A DNA stretch of 64,000 nt from Collybia mongolica (GCA_013420905.1 JAAXNY010000008.1:2604001-2668000), one strand, 5' to 3'; counted from the stretch's first letter, positions 1 to 12,915 are shown. Numbers and translations are program-made. The notes: generated by a model from the sequence alone, not told the origin.

Positions 1-182
1 TTCGCCATATCGAAGCGCCGATATCGATTTTTTTTTTGTCCTACAAATTTGTGTGGGGCGCAATTTCGGTTAACTTTTTCGATCATCAATGGTGTTTGTT
101 TGCAGCTGTTGGTTTCAGAGGCGAAACCAACCTCCGGTACGTGAACATCGTGCTCTGATTCTTTTTTTTGTTGCCGCTGGAG

Positions 183-2166
183 ATGCGGGTGACGAGAATA
201 TGGGCTAGGATACAGCGAAACGCCCCGCTGCGTCGCCAACTATCGACTGAGAGTTATCAATGCCGTCAAGCCATCGCCGAGAGAAACGTGGCCGTCAACG
301 CCTTCGTCTGCACCGCAGATGCGGACCCAGCACTGAATGCCTCGAAGGCTGCCTTGCCATTATCTGGCCGTCCTATCGCGATTAAGGATAATATCTGTAC
401 AAAGTCCATGCCTACGACATGCTCTTCGAACATGCTAAAAGGTCCAATCTGCCCAGCCTTGCTCTCAACTGAATATTTTACTAGTTCTTTGTTCCAGACT
501 TTAGACCGCCATACGACGCGACGGTCGTCAACCTCCTCCGCGCCGCAGGCGCAGACATCATCGGAAAGACAAATTGTGATGAATTCGGCATGGGGTGAGC
601 TGGCTACCTCCTACTCTTCTCTCTGACGCATGTCCGACCTCCCGACCCAGTTCAATGAACGTCCACTCCATCCACGGGCCCGTATCCAACCCTTACCACT
701 CCGCCCGTGCGCCGTCGAGCATACAACGCTCCGCAGGTGGGAGCTCGGGCGGGAGCGCCGCGGCCGTCGCGGCGGGTATGTGCAACGCGTAAGCTGCCAG
801 TTTGCCACACCTGCGAGCGTAGAGCTGAATGGACACACTGGAAAGGATAGCGCGCTTGCTACGGACACTGGCGGCTCGACCCGGTTGCCCGCTTCGTACT
901 GTGGTGTTGTTGGGCTGAAGCCGTCCTATGGGCTTATCAGCAGGTTAGAGTTTCCCTGGTGTGTGATGGCTGGTGGCTGATCGTGCTTGCTAGATGGGGG
1001 GTCGTGTCGTTTGCGGATAGCTTGGATTGTGTGGGCGTTATGGCGGCGAGTGTCGCCGATACAAGGAGGGTCTTTGGTAGGCCTGATTTGTCGAGTTTCT
1101 TGTGGGGTGATCGACTAACTAACCCTAGATGTGCTTAATGTCCACGACCCGAAGGACCCGACTGCTTCTAGCTCAGAATTAAGACAGAAAGCGAGTAGCG
1201 CGAGTACAGCCAGACGCCGCAAATGGGATACTGTAACAGGGTCTGGACCTTCCCTGAGTGGCTTGAAGATCGGCATTCCTCAGGTGGGTGATCACGCCAT
1301 CACCCTCCCTCTCTTTCGTTCACCTCTTCTCCTAGGAGTATTTCCCGTCCGAACTCTCCCCCGCCATCCTGCAGCCCATCCGGCGCACCATCGCGTCTCT
1401 GAGGTCGCTCGGGGCGACGATCGTGCCCGTCTCGCTTCCGTCGACGTCGTATGCACTGAGTGCGTACTATGTGCTTGCGAGTGCGGAGGCGAGTAGTAAT
1501 ATGGCGAGATACGATGGCGTCCAATACGGTATGGTTTCTCGTGCTTTTCTATTTTATCTTTATCTTTATTTTTTTTTCAATTGTGGTTCTAGGCCTTCAT
1601 GTACGACCGCCGCCTGGCGCCGATCTGACGAAAACGTCGGATCTGTACGCCCGGTCGCGCTCTGCTGGTTTTGGGCCGGAAGTCCAAAAACGCATTCTCC
1701 TGGGAACGTACGCGCTCACGGCAGAGTAAGCCTTGCGTTTCGCCCCGTGCCCCGGTCTTTCTGAAGACAGAAATCCCACAGCGCATTCGATAATTACTTC
1801 CTGCAGGCGCAGCGGGTGCGACAGCTCGTGAAGGACGACTTTGAGGCGGTGTTCCGCCTTCCGGACGTCTCCTACGTGCCGGAGCGTGGTGTCGACGAAG
1901 AGGGGGTGGACGTGCTGGTCCACGCGTCGGCGATCCGCACGGCGCCTGCGCTGAGTGAGCGTGCTGGCTTGGACGCGTATGTGCAGGACGTGCTGACGGT
2001 TCCGGCGTCGTTGGCTGGCTTGCCTGCGCTGAGTGTGCCTGTTCCAGAGGCGCGGGGTGGTGATGATTGGCCGGTGGGGGTGAGTGTTGTTGGGCAGTGG
2101 GGGTGCGATGAGACTGTTTTGAGGGTTGGGGAGATTGTTGAGGGGTTGGGAGGGGGTATGCTTTGA
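183..2166 (+). CDS. HER2: Mitochondrial glutamyl-tRNA(Gln) amidotransferase subunit A
   Basis: Amidase-signature subunit of the mitochondrial GatFAB/GatCAB complex, which converts Glu-tRNA(Gln) to Gln-tRNA(Gln) using glutamine-derived ammonia. The spliced product has the amidase landmarks in order: [10 protein letters not shown] with the catalytic Lys, the Gly/Ser-rich core [16 protein letters not shown], then [19 protein letters not shown] with the cis-Ser/Ser nucleophile region, and [20 protein letters not shown]. The first ATG is at 183; no ATG lies in frame upstream. Exons that keep frame are 183-441, 498-594, 651-788 and 851 to about 943, followed by several more to the TGA at 2164-2166. 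The N-terminus ([13 protein letters not shown]...) is basic and fits a mitochondrial presequence. The last exon (from about 1807) carries the typical C-terminal region. The first intron donor (GTCCAA) is weak, so that junction is less certain. Family assignment is very secure. Confidence 0.93.
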
Positions 2167-2695
2167 GGATGATGGGTGGTAGGAGGTTTTGTGGTGTTGG
2201 GTGGTGTTGGGCGGTGTTGGTTTGAAGTGACGGTTTACTGCTTACGAGTATACCAAAACATGCGTTTGTCGTCCGTTGGATACTGATGGGGATATGAAGG
2301 GTTATGTAAACGACGATCTGTGGGCCGTATGTTCGCGCACAAGGTGGATCCTGCCAGTCATTGTTGCGATCAGTTTGTCGATGCTCCGTAGAGTTGGCGG
2401 TTTGAATACGTTGGATCTGTATCTGTGGAGGGGCCACTTGTTGGTTTTGAGTGTTGTGTAGAGAAGACGTGATGAGGGACGTGGAACATAATCTGCAAGA
2501 CTAGGCGTTAGGAGATATGGCATTGCGTACCTGATAAGGGAATTGTTCCGAGGGTGTCAATTGGACCCGAGAGAGTGGGCGCCACGTGTGGAGTGATCTC
2601 GATCGTGTGATCGCCCAGCGGGTGCAGATGCGACGCTTTCTGTTCTTTTTTTTTTCCCTTTGACGGCGACCATATCGCCACTCTCTGATTCCTCT
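2167..2695. other. Intergenic region between HER2 and the Rxt3-like gene
   Basis: About 530 bp with no supportable gene. It must hold the HER2 3' end and the promoter of the next gene. A T-run followed by pyrimidines (about 2645-2660) lies just ahead of the downstream start codon, as is common in basidiomycete 5' leaders. No clear TATA box is seen. Confidence 0.5.
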
Positions 2696-5600
2696 ATGAA
2701 CGTCGCTGACCTTTTGCAAGACTCTCCCTCCGACGACCGCCGCCGTCAGCAACAGCAGCAACAACAACAACCACAACCACCACCACAACACCACCAATCA
2801 CCGGCCCTCCCCGACCCGCCCCCCCCAGCACCCCCGCCGTCAACCCAGTACGACCAGCGGTCTTCCCGCGCACCCTGGTCCAATCCCTACCCCGCCTCCT
2901 CTGGTCCTCCCCCCTCTGTCCCTGGCCCTGTCCCCGTCCCCGGTCCCACCCCCTACTCCAAACGCGACATACACCCTGTCCCCCCTGGCACCGCCCCCAC
3001 CGCACCGCCCCGGGTCCGTGGACCCCCCGCCCCCCCACCCTCCAATGGCCCCACCCCCATCTATCCCACCCCCGTGACCGTCTTTGGCCCCGTGCCCCCG
3101 CCGACCGCAGGTCCCGTCCACTCGTCTCCGTCCCAGCCCCCATCTCAACGCCGCCAGCCATCATCATCGACGCATCCTTCCCCTGCCATGGGCTCACTCC
3201 GCCCCCTCGAAGCCCAGATCGCAGGTGGCAGTGCTATAGGTGTCTGGGGGACACTCCCAGGTCCGGGGTCCCTCCCGACCACCACCGTGACCAACCTCGA
3301 TCGGGACCGTGACCGTGACCGACCGCCACCAGCCATGGACTGGCAAGAACGCGACCGCGAAAGGGAACGGGAAAGAGAGCGAGAGCGCGAAAGAGAACGA
3401 GAACGAGACCGCAGGATCAGTGGCTCAGGTGAGCAAATCTGCACGTGCTTCGTGCACTACATGTGGCGCGTTTTTAAAATTAAAAAAAAAAAAATCCCTT
3501 TGTTGATGTTTCGCCGCCCCTTTTTTTGTACATGGCTTGTTCGTAATGCTAATGTACTTTACAACAGACCCTTCTGCTGCTGTCGGGCCTGGAAGACGCC
3601 CACGCAGTGACACAGCCACCAGCAGCAGCGCTAATCCCGGCCCTAAAAACATCGACGATGTGAAAGACACAAGGGATCGCGACCGTGAGAGGGACAGAGA
3701 GCAGAGGGATCGTGACAGGGACATACGCGACCGTGAACAGCACCTCAGAGACCGTGACCACTCCTACCCCCATCCGCACTCCCACCCACCCCCGCACCAC
3801 CAGCATCCCCACACACATCACCAACAGCCATACCTCAGGCTCCTTCCTGAAGCCCTGAGGGACCGCGAGCGGGATAAAGAACGGGAGATTCGGGAAAGAG
3901 AACGGGAGCGAGAACGAGAGCGAGAACGAGAACTTCGAGAGAGGGACTCGCATAGGGAACGAGAGCGTGAGAGGGAGAGGGAGCGGGAACGGGAATTGTA
4001 TGTACGGGACCGAGAGCGAGAAAGGGATGCGGGGATCCCCAGGGAGAGGGAGAGGGACCTCCTAGCTCGGGACAGGGATCGTGACATGTCTGCCAGGGAT
4101 GCCGCCATAGCCAGGGACCGTGACCGCGACAGGGAACGGGAACGAGAACGAGAGAGAGAAAGAGAACGCGAGATGCTCCGCCCCCGAGACCGCGAACGGG
4201 ACACCGAGCTCGACCGAAAACGCGACTGGGACGCCGAGCGCGAGCGCGACATGCGGAACAGGGAGGACATGGACCTCATCCGCGCCGCAGCCTCCTCGCG
4301 CCAGCCGCAGCCGCACTCCCAGACATCCACCCCGCGCATCACGCATCCCACTCTGCCGCCCCCACCGCCACCGCCCACATCAACCGGGCCCGCATCCGCC
4401 CCTGGTACACTCACCCTCACACCGGCTCTCCCGCCCCCGCCGACGCGCGGCCAGACCCCGAGCAGCAGGGTGCTCACGCCTCACGGGGACGTGCGCTCGC
4501 CTGCGCCGGGAGGGGGCATGTTGGGGCTCGGCATGCCCATGATGGTCGGGCCAGGAGGCGAGCGCCCGCCACCGCCGCCGTCGATGATGGGCCCAGGGGA
4601 GCGCCCGCCGCCTCCACCGTTGATGATGGGACCGGGGGGTCCTGGGCCGGGAGGGGACAGGCCGCCACCGCCACCGCCTGCAATGATGGGTCCTGGGGGC
4701 CCCGGGATGGGCGCGATACGGGGAGGGACGCCTGGTGGGCCGCAGGATTATAGGGCGGCTGGTGAGAGGGAGAGGGCAGTTTTACACCCTGGGTACCGTG
4801 CCCCTGCAGGCCCTGGAGAACGGGAGCGCGAAAGGGAGAGGGATAGGGCGAGAGAGCGGGAGATGGCGTTGGGGATGGGGATGGGCGGGATTGGATTGCC
4901 GGTTGGTCTGCTTTCTGAGAGGGAGAGGGAGGGGAGCGAACGGGAGCGGATGGACCGAGAACGGGAGATGCGTGAGCGAGATAGAGAGCGCGAGCGAGAG
5001 CGAGAGAGGGCGGGCAGCTCTATGCACGTCCCGACGCACTTTTCGCTCTCTCAGCAGCACCCGCACCCGCACCCGCATCACGCACATACCCCACATACCC
5101 ATTCCCACCCACACTCGCACCCGTCACACCCACACTCCCACTCCCACTCCCACCCGCCGCCGACTCCGGGGCCCCAGCCGCCCCATCTTGCCGGGCCCAA
5201 CGCTCCACCGCCCCATATGCACATGCATCACAAGCCGCCCCCGCCCCACCCACACGCACAGCCGCCCCCGCCGCCACCGCCACCGCACCACCACCCACAC
5301 GCACACGCACCCCACCCACACCCCCATACACACATGAACCAGCACCCGCACCCGCACCCGCACGCGCCGCACCCACACGAGCTGCCCCACGCGCACATGC
5401 CGCCGCAGAAGCAGTTCCAGAGCCAGTTCCACTCGCAGTTCGTGCCTGGCCTGCGCTCGGCGGCGGGCTCGCGCATGGGGTCGCCTGTGCTGGAGGGGCA
5501 GAAGGGGCGTGGGGATGTTGAAAAAGAGCGGGAACGAGAACGGGAGCGGGAGAGAGAAAGGGAGAGGGAGAGGGAGAAGGAGGCGAAGAAGGGGAGGAGC

Positions 5601-8061
5601 GGGGGGAAGCCGAAGGAGGGGGAGCGGGAGAGGGAGCGGATGGATGTGATTATGGGCGTTGGGGTGGGTGTTGTTGGCGGGGGTGGAGCGCCCGTGAAGC
5701 GGTGGGATGAGAATGGAGTGAGGGACGAGGGGGAGATGGGCGTGGGCCACCCTCATCTGCACCCTGGGATGCCGATGGGTATGGGGCCTGGGATGGTGCA
5801 GGACACGATGGTCTACGACGACGAGGGGTGGGACGAAGGAGATGAGGAGCCCGTGGCAAAGGTCACCGTCAGCCTCGGCACGTTCGTGTGGCCCAAGACC
5901 CCATTCCCGTACTTCTTCGATACGGTCGGGCCCCACGTGGCGCCCCCGCCGGAGGAGGAGAAGCCGAGGAAGGGTGCGCTGGAAGCGATGGACGTTGACG
6001 TGCCTCCCAAGGACGGCGAGAACGACAAGGAGAAAGCCAAAGAGCCGGACAGCGCAGAGGCGCCCGCGGAGCCCAAGGACGACAAGAACGCAGTGGACGT
6101 CGAGACGCGCGCGACTATCGTCATCCCCGCCGGACACCTCCCGCTCGAGCGCCCGAAGCGGCCACGCATCTGGGGCGGCGGGATCGTCGAGCGGCCGCGG
6201 TACCCCTTCCCGCGGGCGCCGCGCCGCGAGATCCTTGAGCGGACGGGCGGGCGGCGGCGCCAGCGGCGCGTGTATACGGACGACTCGGACGTGTTTCTGT
6301 GCGCGCTGCATGCGGGGTGGACGACGTGGAGCGGGGCGGCGCGGGCGGGGGCGGAGGGGCGCGATCTGCGCGTGGAGGTGCGGGTGCTGCGGTGTGTGGG
6401 TGCGGGTGCGGGGGGGCGGGAGGTGGGGGGGCTCTGGGGGAAGGAGGAGGTGGTGGGGCGGTTCTTGGGGGGGTGGGGGGAGCGGTGTTTTAATGAGAAA
6501 CGGCCTGCGCGGAAGGTGAGGAGGAGGGGGCGGGCGGAAGGGGATGAGGATATGGATGTGATGAGTGATGGTGAGGAGGACGATGGGAGGAGCCTTGTTA
6601 GTGCGGGATGGGGGACGAGCCATGATGGGAGTGCGATTGAGATTATTGGGGCTCAGTATGTCGAGGTACGTTCTCTTCGTGGCTTTTGAGTGGGGTGTTT
6701 TGTCTGATTGCGGGTGGTTTTTGAAGGGCGCGGCGCGGTCTGTGCCTGGGAATCGGACGCGGTCGCAGCGGCTTATGGAGTATAATGAGCGGCGTCTGCA
6801 TGTTCTTGGTTCGATGAGGAGCCCGACTGTGAGGCTGGCTGGGCGCAAGCGGCGGAGGGGCAGGGACTGGCCTGTGCCGCCGAACCGGCGCCTGCCCAAC
6901 GCGATGGTGCTGGATGTAATACCCGAGCAGGACGAGCTGGTAGTCGATCCGCTGGAGGAAGCCGAAGGCGAGGAGGATGCGCAGATGAATATTCATACCG
7001 TGGTGTTTGGGCTTGGCCCGGGTGGGGAGGTGCAGGCAGGGTGGGTTTTTTGGCGTACCTCTGCTTTTTTTTTTCACTAACATGGATATACGTCTAGGTA
7101 CAAGTACGACCCAGATCTACTCCGGCGGATATTGTTCCCGTCAATCGCCCCGAAAGTGGACCTGCAACCGCCCAGAAAACGCCGGAAAATAGATGATGGG
7201 GAAGCTATGGATGTCGACAGTGACGATGCTGATGCTGCGACCGTGCCGCCGCTCCTCCCCGAGGCGCGGTCTGTCATCCTTGAGACGCTCAAGGAGAGCT
7301 ATCTCCTCTCGCCCAGTATTCTGGATAGTGGAGACGGGGCGCGCGCGTATGATATCGCTTTGGTCCTGGAGGGCGAGTTGGAGGAAGAGGCTGTGAGCAT
7401 CGCGCCTGGCCCGGCGGAGGAGGTGATGCCCCTAATTGCGGCTGAGCGCGAATCGGGAGCAGATTCTGTGCCTGGGGAGGCACAAGGTCCGCCCCCTGGC
7501 TCGGTCGAAGCACCCAGTGATGCTGAGCCGCCCGTTGCGTCGAGCCCTGTCGCTGATCTGGAGGCTCCCAGTGGCTATGTTGCTGATCAACCCCCCGAGT
7601 CCAAGGCCGACATTCGTAACAGCCCGCCACCTAACCCCTTGGCTGATCCTGCCGAGCCGAAACCAGCAGTACCCGTATCCCCCCCAACCGCGGCGGCGCC
7701 CGTTGAAGGGGCTACCAGCGCAGCACCAGGATCGCCAGAACCAGACATCGCAAAAGTCTCGCCAACGCCCGAACCGAGCGCACCCCAACCGTCGAGCACC
7801 ACGGTCATCCCGCCGGCGCCCGAGATCGTCCACTCCACGTCGACCCGCCGCCTGTCGATGGTGTCCGTCCTGGACTTTGACGACCGGCTGAAGCCGTTGC
7901 TGTTGCAGGCGTTGCAGCGCCATCTGGGAGAGGAGATGTTCCGGTTCACGGACGAGGGTGTGAAGGTGGCGGATGGGCCGAGTGGGGAGTCGAGGACGGA
8001 GTGGACTGTTCAGGTGAAGCGGTGGAAGTGGGGTCCGAGGGCTCCGGTTATTTCGATCTGA
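2696..8061 (+). CDS. Rxt3-like histone deacetylase (Rpd3L) complex subunit, giant low-complexity form
   Basis: Four exons read cleanly: 2696-3428, 3568-6665, 6727-7040 and 7098-8061, giving 1702 residues. The N-terminal two thirds is low complexity: poly-Gln/Pro, then long alternating Arg-Glu and Arg-Asp runs, Pro-rich blocks, and a His-Pro block (about 5050-5400). The folded part begins near VAKVTVSLGTFVWPKTPF (about 5854) and includes YTDDSDVFLCALHAGW (about 6273-6320), the recognisable Rxt3 signature, then a C-terminal segment ending near 8061. Yeast Rxt3 is a much smaller subunit of the large Rpd3 deacetylase complex. The role here (nuclear, transcriptional repression) is inferred from that domain. 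A bipartite basic stretch (PPRKRRKIDD, about 7165-7195) could be a nuclear localisation signal. The ATG at 2696 was chosen because the longer open frame upstream has no ATG. Intron 1 is unusually long (139 bp) for this locus. Confidence 0.8.
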
Positions 8062-8953
8062 AGTATTCCCCCTCCCCCCCCTGTCCTTCTTTCGTTTTCT
8101 TTTTTTTTTTTACTAATACCAGAAATCTACTAACTAGCTGTGGGTGTTGGCTACTCGCTATGCTTTTGCAATGTATATGTACTTGATATCTAGGTTATCT
8201 ACTTTACTGTCAATCTTTTTTTTTTTCGTGATAGATTTTGGGTAGATATGATCATAATCAATAAGGTGCGAAGTGATCTCGAATGTTAAGCGCGGTGAGG
8301 AGTCGGCAGTAAAGGAAGAGAAGTAGTGCTGGGGCCGCCGGGGTTGGGGAAAGCGAACCAGCCGGCCACCTTGCGATTTGTTTCAACCTGGGAGTTTTTT
8401 TTTTTCCATTTCGACAATATTCATGTAAAAGCAAGGTCCTTGTAACGATTCACGGGCGCATACCGACGTATGTCGTTTCGTGGAATACTTTTACGAGTAC
8501 CCCCGTCATTTCCACCACTATGGTGTGTTCCTGCGTTTCAAACGACATGCCAGTAGTGCCCTCTCCCCATCCAACCCGGGGCTCTGCAACAGGCTCTCAC
8601 GTAGTAGGATTGCCCGTCAGACGACTCGACCATATGGTTTTTTGCACTTATGTTCACAGGCATACTCAATGAAACTTGCGAATTCATGTCAACTCCATAT
8701 GATAAACCATAATACAGATGATTCATTACAGGAGCAAGGACTTTACCATGAGGGCCGAAGAATAATGTCAACAAAGCTTTGGGCTACCGATACCTATTTA
8801 CGCCACTCCGCGGTACACCAGGGAATCATCGGCCGGTGTTCGCACACCAGGTTATTTTAGACAGGGTAGTTGACTATGAACGTGCGGGCTGGACTCATGC
8901 AAGACGTCCGGATTAAAATCATAGACCCCTGGTTTTGTTGTTATAACGCCATC
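8062..8953. other. Intergenic region, convergent gene ends
   Basis: About 890 bp between the 3' ends of the Rxt3-like and DUF6593 genes. T-runs at about 8099-8112 and 8215-8227 may belong to 3' UTR or termination sequence. Short open frames on both strands (about 8480-8860) show no recognisable domain and no supporting splice pattern. Confidence 0.4.
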
Positions 8954-9755
8954 CTACACGACTCGGACTCGATTCCGAATTCGATCATGGGAGTCTTTCC
9001 GTCCACTCGCAGGCATCGATTTAACACCATTTCCCAACGAGCGCTTGCGTAACGCCAATGTGCGTCCCATCCCTTTCTTGTGTTGCAATTTCTCCATTTC
9101 CATATATAGCAACGTCATAAGGATCGTTTCCACCATAGACTCCCCTGGAGGGAATATTTTCAGGGTGGCCTTCCACGACTCTTTGACACCTCTGTAGACG
9201 GGTAGGCTAAATCGAGCGACTAGGGTCCTGGTTTTGTCATTCACAATCAACTGCATGTGTCTCTATGATTCTCTTGAATGGTTGTCCTATGAAGGTCGCT
9301 ACTCACTTCAGGAGCAGATGTGCTTATCAGCCACCTGTATTCTCGTTCGTCCGGGCCTACGAAGACGCGATGCCTGAAATACACCACCAGTCAAATTTAT
9401 ATTTCAGACATGCTGCGGGATGATGGACTTGCCGTCCACACTCCCCCCACATTTCCTTCCAAAAATAACTCGCAATGTCGATCTCCTGCCCTTGATATCG
9501 GAGAACCGATGGCGAATAGGCGTCGTGTTCGACATCCGCAATATGCGTGAACTCGTCTTCTATACTGGCATCCGCTGGGCCATAGTCATCTATCCCGGGT
9601 CCTTTAAAGCTCGGTGCTGCGCAGCTGACTTTGGATATTCTCGCCGACATCTTTGAACTTGAAGCTATTCTGGTTTCGACTTTAAAGCGGACTCGTCCGT
9701 CCCTTGTTAGGTAAAGCGCGTTGAGGGGCGATGCAGTGGACAACGTAAGTTTCAT
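8954..9755 (-). CDS. DUF6593 domain protein
   Basis: Three exons on the minus strand: 9433-9755, 9307-9373 and 8954-9250. The protein begins MKLTLSTASPLNALYLTRDG and continues with a beta-rich domain containing GRHRVFVGPDEREYRW and ARFSLPVYRGV. This is the pattern of the basidiomycete DUF6593 family, of which agaricomycetes carry many copies. The family's biochemical role is unknown. Intron 1 joins in frame only if its donor is GC (GCAAGT) rather than GT; it restores the G-R-H-R-V run typical of the family. Intron 2 is ordinary (GTGAGT, phase 0). No signal peptide or membrane segment is seen. The last 40 residues are basic and diverge from what I recognise, so the C-terminus could be mis-spliced. 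Confidence 0.75.
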
Positions 9756-9919
9756 GCTGAGATGTTAGAAGTCGATATTATGATTGTCCATTTTTTGCGC
9801 ATACTTAAATGGTTCTAAGATAATTGTCTAAGCTGCGCGCTGCGGCCACGAAGTCAGGAGGCTGCGGTCCAGTTATTGAAATTGAAATTGACCACTGCCT
9901 CCGGCCAAGTACACGCCAG

Positions 9920-11162
9920 CTAGCGTTCATCGATAATGGGCTCATCCGGGGAACGCACTTTAATGACCACCTTTCCCCGTACACTGTGGTTGAGGCACCT
10001 GTCGTAGGCCTTCGAAGCATGTCAGTACTGCGCATCAATATCTGTACGTCAAGTTACCTTGAGCACATCATCCATTTCCCATACACTGTCAACCACTCCC
10101 CTCAAAGCACCTGTATTGACCAGCCTCCTCAGCTCCTCCAAATCCATCCTGCTAGCCTCCATCATAACAACTTGGGCGTACTCTCTGGAACCCCCGCCTA
10201 GTATACGTGGCAAAAGAGAGCATTGAATCATGCGGAAAACAGTTTCGAGCATGCGCATCCTTGTGAGAGATTTCATCTTCACACCAATACTAACATACGG
10301 CTTTCCGGGTGCGAGGTAGGATTCGCAGTTCAAGTAAACTTCTTGGATGCCGACCGCATCGATTATACTGTCAAATGGATCCCTCGAATACCGAGCTGAT
10401 AAATATGAATGCACTGGGGCATGGGCCTTATAATCAACGACCTAACCGCAAAGTTTACGAGTTATTTCATCCATCAGTCAAACGGAGACCCACCTCATCT
10501 GCGCCTAGATCCATCACGAGATCTGCATTATCCCCAGAGCAGACTGCGACCACTTTCCCTGTATCTCCAACTTCCTTCCTGACCAGCTGGATAACCAGAC
10601 TACCCGCGCCTCCACTTCCGCCATTTATCAAAACTTTGTCACCAGGTTTTAGCTTGGCCCGCCGAACAAGAAGTAGCGATGTACAACCCACGATCCCAAG
10701 CCCAGCCGCCTCAGCGAAAGTTGCCGTTTGTGGTTTGCATACTACAAATCTTGCTTCGACCACAAGATATTCTGCCAAAGAGCCCGATCCAAGCTTCAGG
10801 TGTGCCGACATAGGCAGGGCGCCAAACACCTCCGCGCCAACGGTCAAGTCGTTGCTTACATCTAGAACTTTGGGCCCTATTGAGATGATTGTTCCGGAGA
10901 AATCAAGTTCTGGAACCCACGGCGTAGGGGCCGAGTGGACGAATGATGGGAATAACTGCATAGCAATCGTGCTACCAATATTTAGCGCGCAGTGTGAGAC
11001 GCACACTGGAACCGAAGTTGGGGATGTCAGCGGCGGAATTGGAATACACGGATTAAAGGCGAGAGATGAGGGCGGCCCAGGGGTGCTGTAAGTCCATCCC
11101 TTAGTAGCAGATGGATACGAATTGGAGTAGGCATTGGATAGTGTTACTACTAAGCTGGGCAT
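9920..11162 (-). CDS. MDR-superfamily zinc-type alcohol dehydrogenase-like oxidoreductase
   Basis: Medium-chain dehydrogenase/reductase of the quinone-reductase / RTN4IP1-like kind, probably NAD(P)H dependent. Exons: 10494-11162, 10058-10441 and 9920-10009. Visible: a GroES-like N-terminal half with PWVPELDFSGTIISIG, then the nucleotide-binding motif VLINGGSGGAGSLVIQLV (about 10595-10650), and the continuation GADEVVDYKAHAPVHSYLS across intron 1. The C-terminus KAYDRCLNHSVRGKVVIKV is the usual family ending. The Cys/His ligands of the catalytic zinc are not evident, so this looks like the zinc-free branch. The start MPSLVVTLSNAY at 11162 is preferred over an in-frame ATG 26 codons upstream because it sits at the normal distance from the domain. 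Substrate cannot be predicted. Confidence 0.85.
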
Positions 11163-12915
11163 GGCGTAAAAAAGTTTACAAAGGACTTTCAGGTGAAGCC
11201 TAATCGTTATATGAGTGTGGGGCTTAGCAAGTGTCAACAAGGCGTGCTATACACGTACGTAAAGTCCGGCCAGTTCTGGTGGCGTTTCATGGCGGTCACG
11301 GTGCACAGCCGTCAGGACGCGTCTTAATTACGGCCACGTGACCATATCGTGTGTCGATGCGTGGCGAGTGCAAGGCAAATTTGCCAGAGTTGTAGATAGG
11401 TCAAAAAAGCGAGGGAAAAACGAGTGTCCGGAAGAGGAAGAGGCAGCTTGAGGAACCCGCTCTTATAATCTGAGAACAATACGGTTTGGTATAATATGAA
11501 AATTCCCAACCAATCCCAACCATGATCTGTTACTTAAGTAAAAATACACGTCAGTGAAAGGGGCCTGATACAGCAGAGAGTGTGTTGGTACCTTGATCCG
11601 AATGCAACTGGGGTACACTGGGACCCGAAATACAAGTCAGCTCGATCGAGAATGGAGTGGTGAAAAAATCTTCCAGCATGCGATCTTACATGATTTTCCG
11701 AGCATAGCGAGGTAATGGCTGCCCTACGGGCCTGAAGCTTGATCATGGGTGGTATTTTTTTTGTCTGCCTCGGGGTTGTGAGTCCAGGTCGGGTCAGGTC
11801 TTCGCCAGTAAAGGCCCCATCATTCTGCCTCTGGCACCTGTGTCCGCGTAATCACCTTCATCACTCATTGTCGCTCATGAACGTCTCAGCTGCTGTTGCC
11901 GATGTTAGTGCGTATAATGGTCAAGTTTGCCTGACAAGGGATGAAATCGTGTAATTGGTTGTTGTGATTTCTCGATTCCCCAATTACAAATCAAATTGGG
12001 GGTCGGAACGTTATCTTTCTGGGCCCATCATACGTGCCACAGACTGCTCGACAGTTCAAACGTTCATCGATGCATCTTCCGTTCAGCCAAGTTTAAACTG
12101 CTATGTGGATGTCTGGCATTCCTATATACAGGCCTTGTTCTACACATTCGTCACGGTAAGTGTGACCGCCGTCCATTCGGCTTCCCTTTGTTAAGTTCGA
12201 GCCAGACAGTTACTTGAATCAGCCGCGCATCCTGTATTCCATTTACTAAAAGTATTTCCCATGCCTCTTCCTCGGACTACAGAAGAAAACGACAACTGAA
12301 GGACATCACCCATTCCGGAAGCTAGATCGTTGAGACCTCTGGGGCTCACCAAATGCTACTTACTTGCAAAAACCGGTGCATGAACCATCTCGGGGTGACG
12401 ACCATGGATTAATCCGTGATTACTTCCGTCACCCTCAAAAAAAGCGGTTGCTTCAGGCCCTTGCATATTAAATGGATAGGCCTGTTTCCGAAGCCCAATA
12501 CCGTTCGTGGATCTATTCCCATGATAACATGATAAAATGGTCCGGTGGCCCAGAATGGCGCCTTGGTGGCCATCTTAACGCTGAAATGAGGACCTTAAAA
12601 TTAAAGCTCCTGCACCTGGGATCCGCCACCACATTGGCTTCAAGGACAGACGGTCAGATATCCGACTGTCTATTTTTCTGTATGAATTTGGATATTAGGG
12701 CATCTATGTAACTACAGAAGCGGCCGCTAGGGCTCCCTACACTTTTCGAAGTGCTTTTGTGATCTTATCTTCATAAATGCCTTTTTCCATTCCTCTGCAT
12801 AGCGGCTGCGTTTCGTTCAGCCTACACGAGGCTCCGGATGATCACAATTACATTTGGCGAATTAGAGCAAGATGGTAGATCTCAGGTGAAAGTAGGGTGG
12901 TCGGGAGAAGGGATA
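11163..12915. other. Long intergenic region, nothing recognised
   Basis: About 1.75 kb between the divergent start of the oxidoreductase and the 3' end of the tRNase Z gene. Scattered short open frames (for example 12472-12711 on +) have no recognisable domain and no convincing splice continuation. No repeat or RNA gene was recognised. Confidence 0.4.

Noticed and set aside
1589..2437. 282-codon minus-strand frame over the end of HER2
   Set aside because: It overlaps conserved amidase coding exons and introns on +, has no domain and looks compositional.
3818..4477. Minus-strand Arg-Ser repeat protein resembling an SR splicing factor
   Set aside because: It is the reverse complement of the RE/RD codon repeats. 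No RRM or other domain accompanies it.
5124..6899. 591-codon minus-strand frame opposite the Rxt3-like gene
   Set aside because: It is the antisense of GC-rich, repeat-driven coding sequence. The plus frame carries the YTDDSDV domain and clean splice joins; the minus one is Pro/Arg-rich filler with no domain.
8538..8774. Minus-strand 78-codon frame downstream of the DUF6593 gene
   Set aside because: I looked for a second DUF6593 copy but found none of the family motifs.
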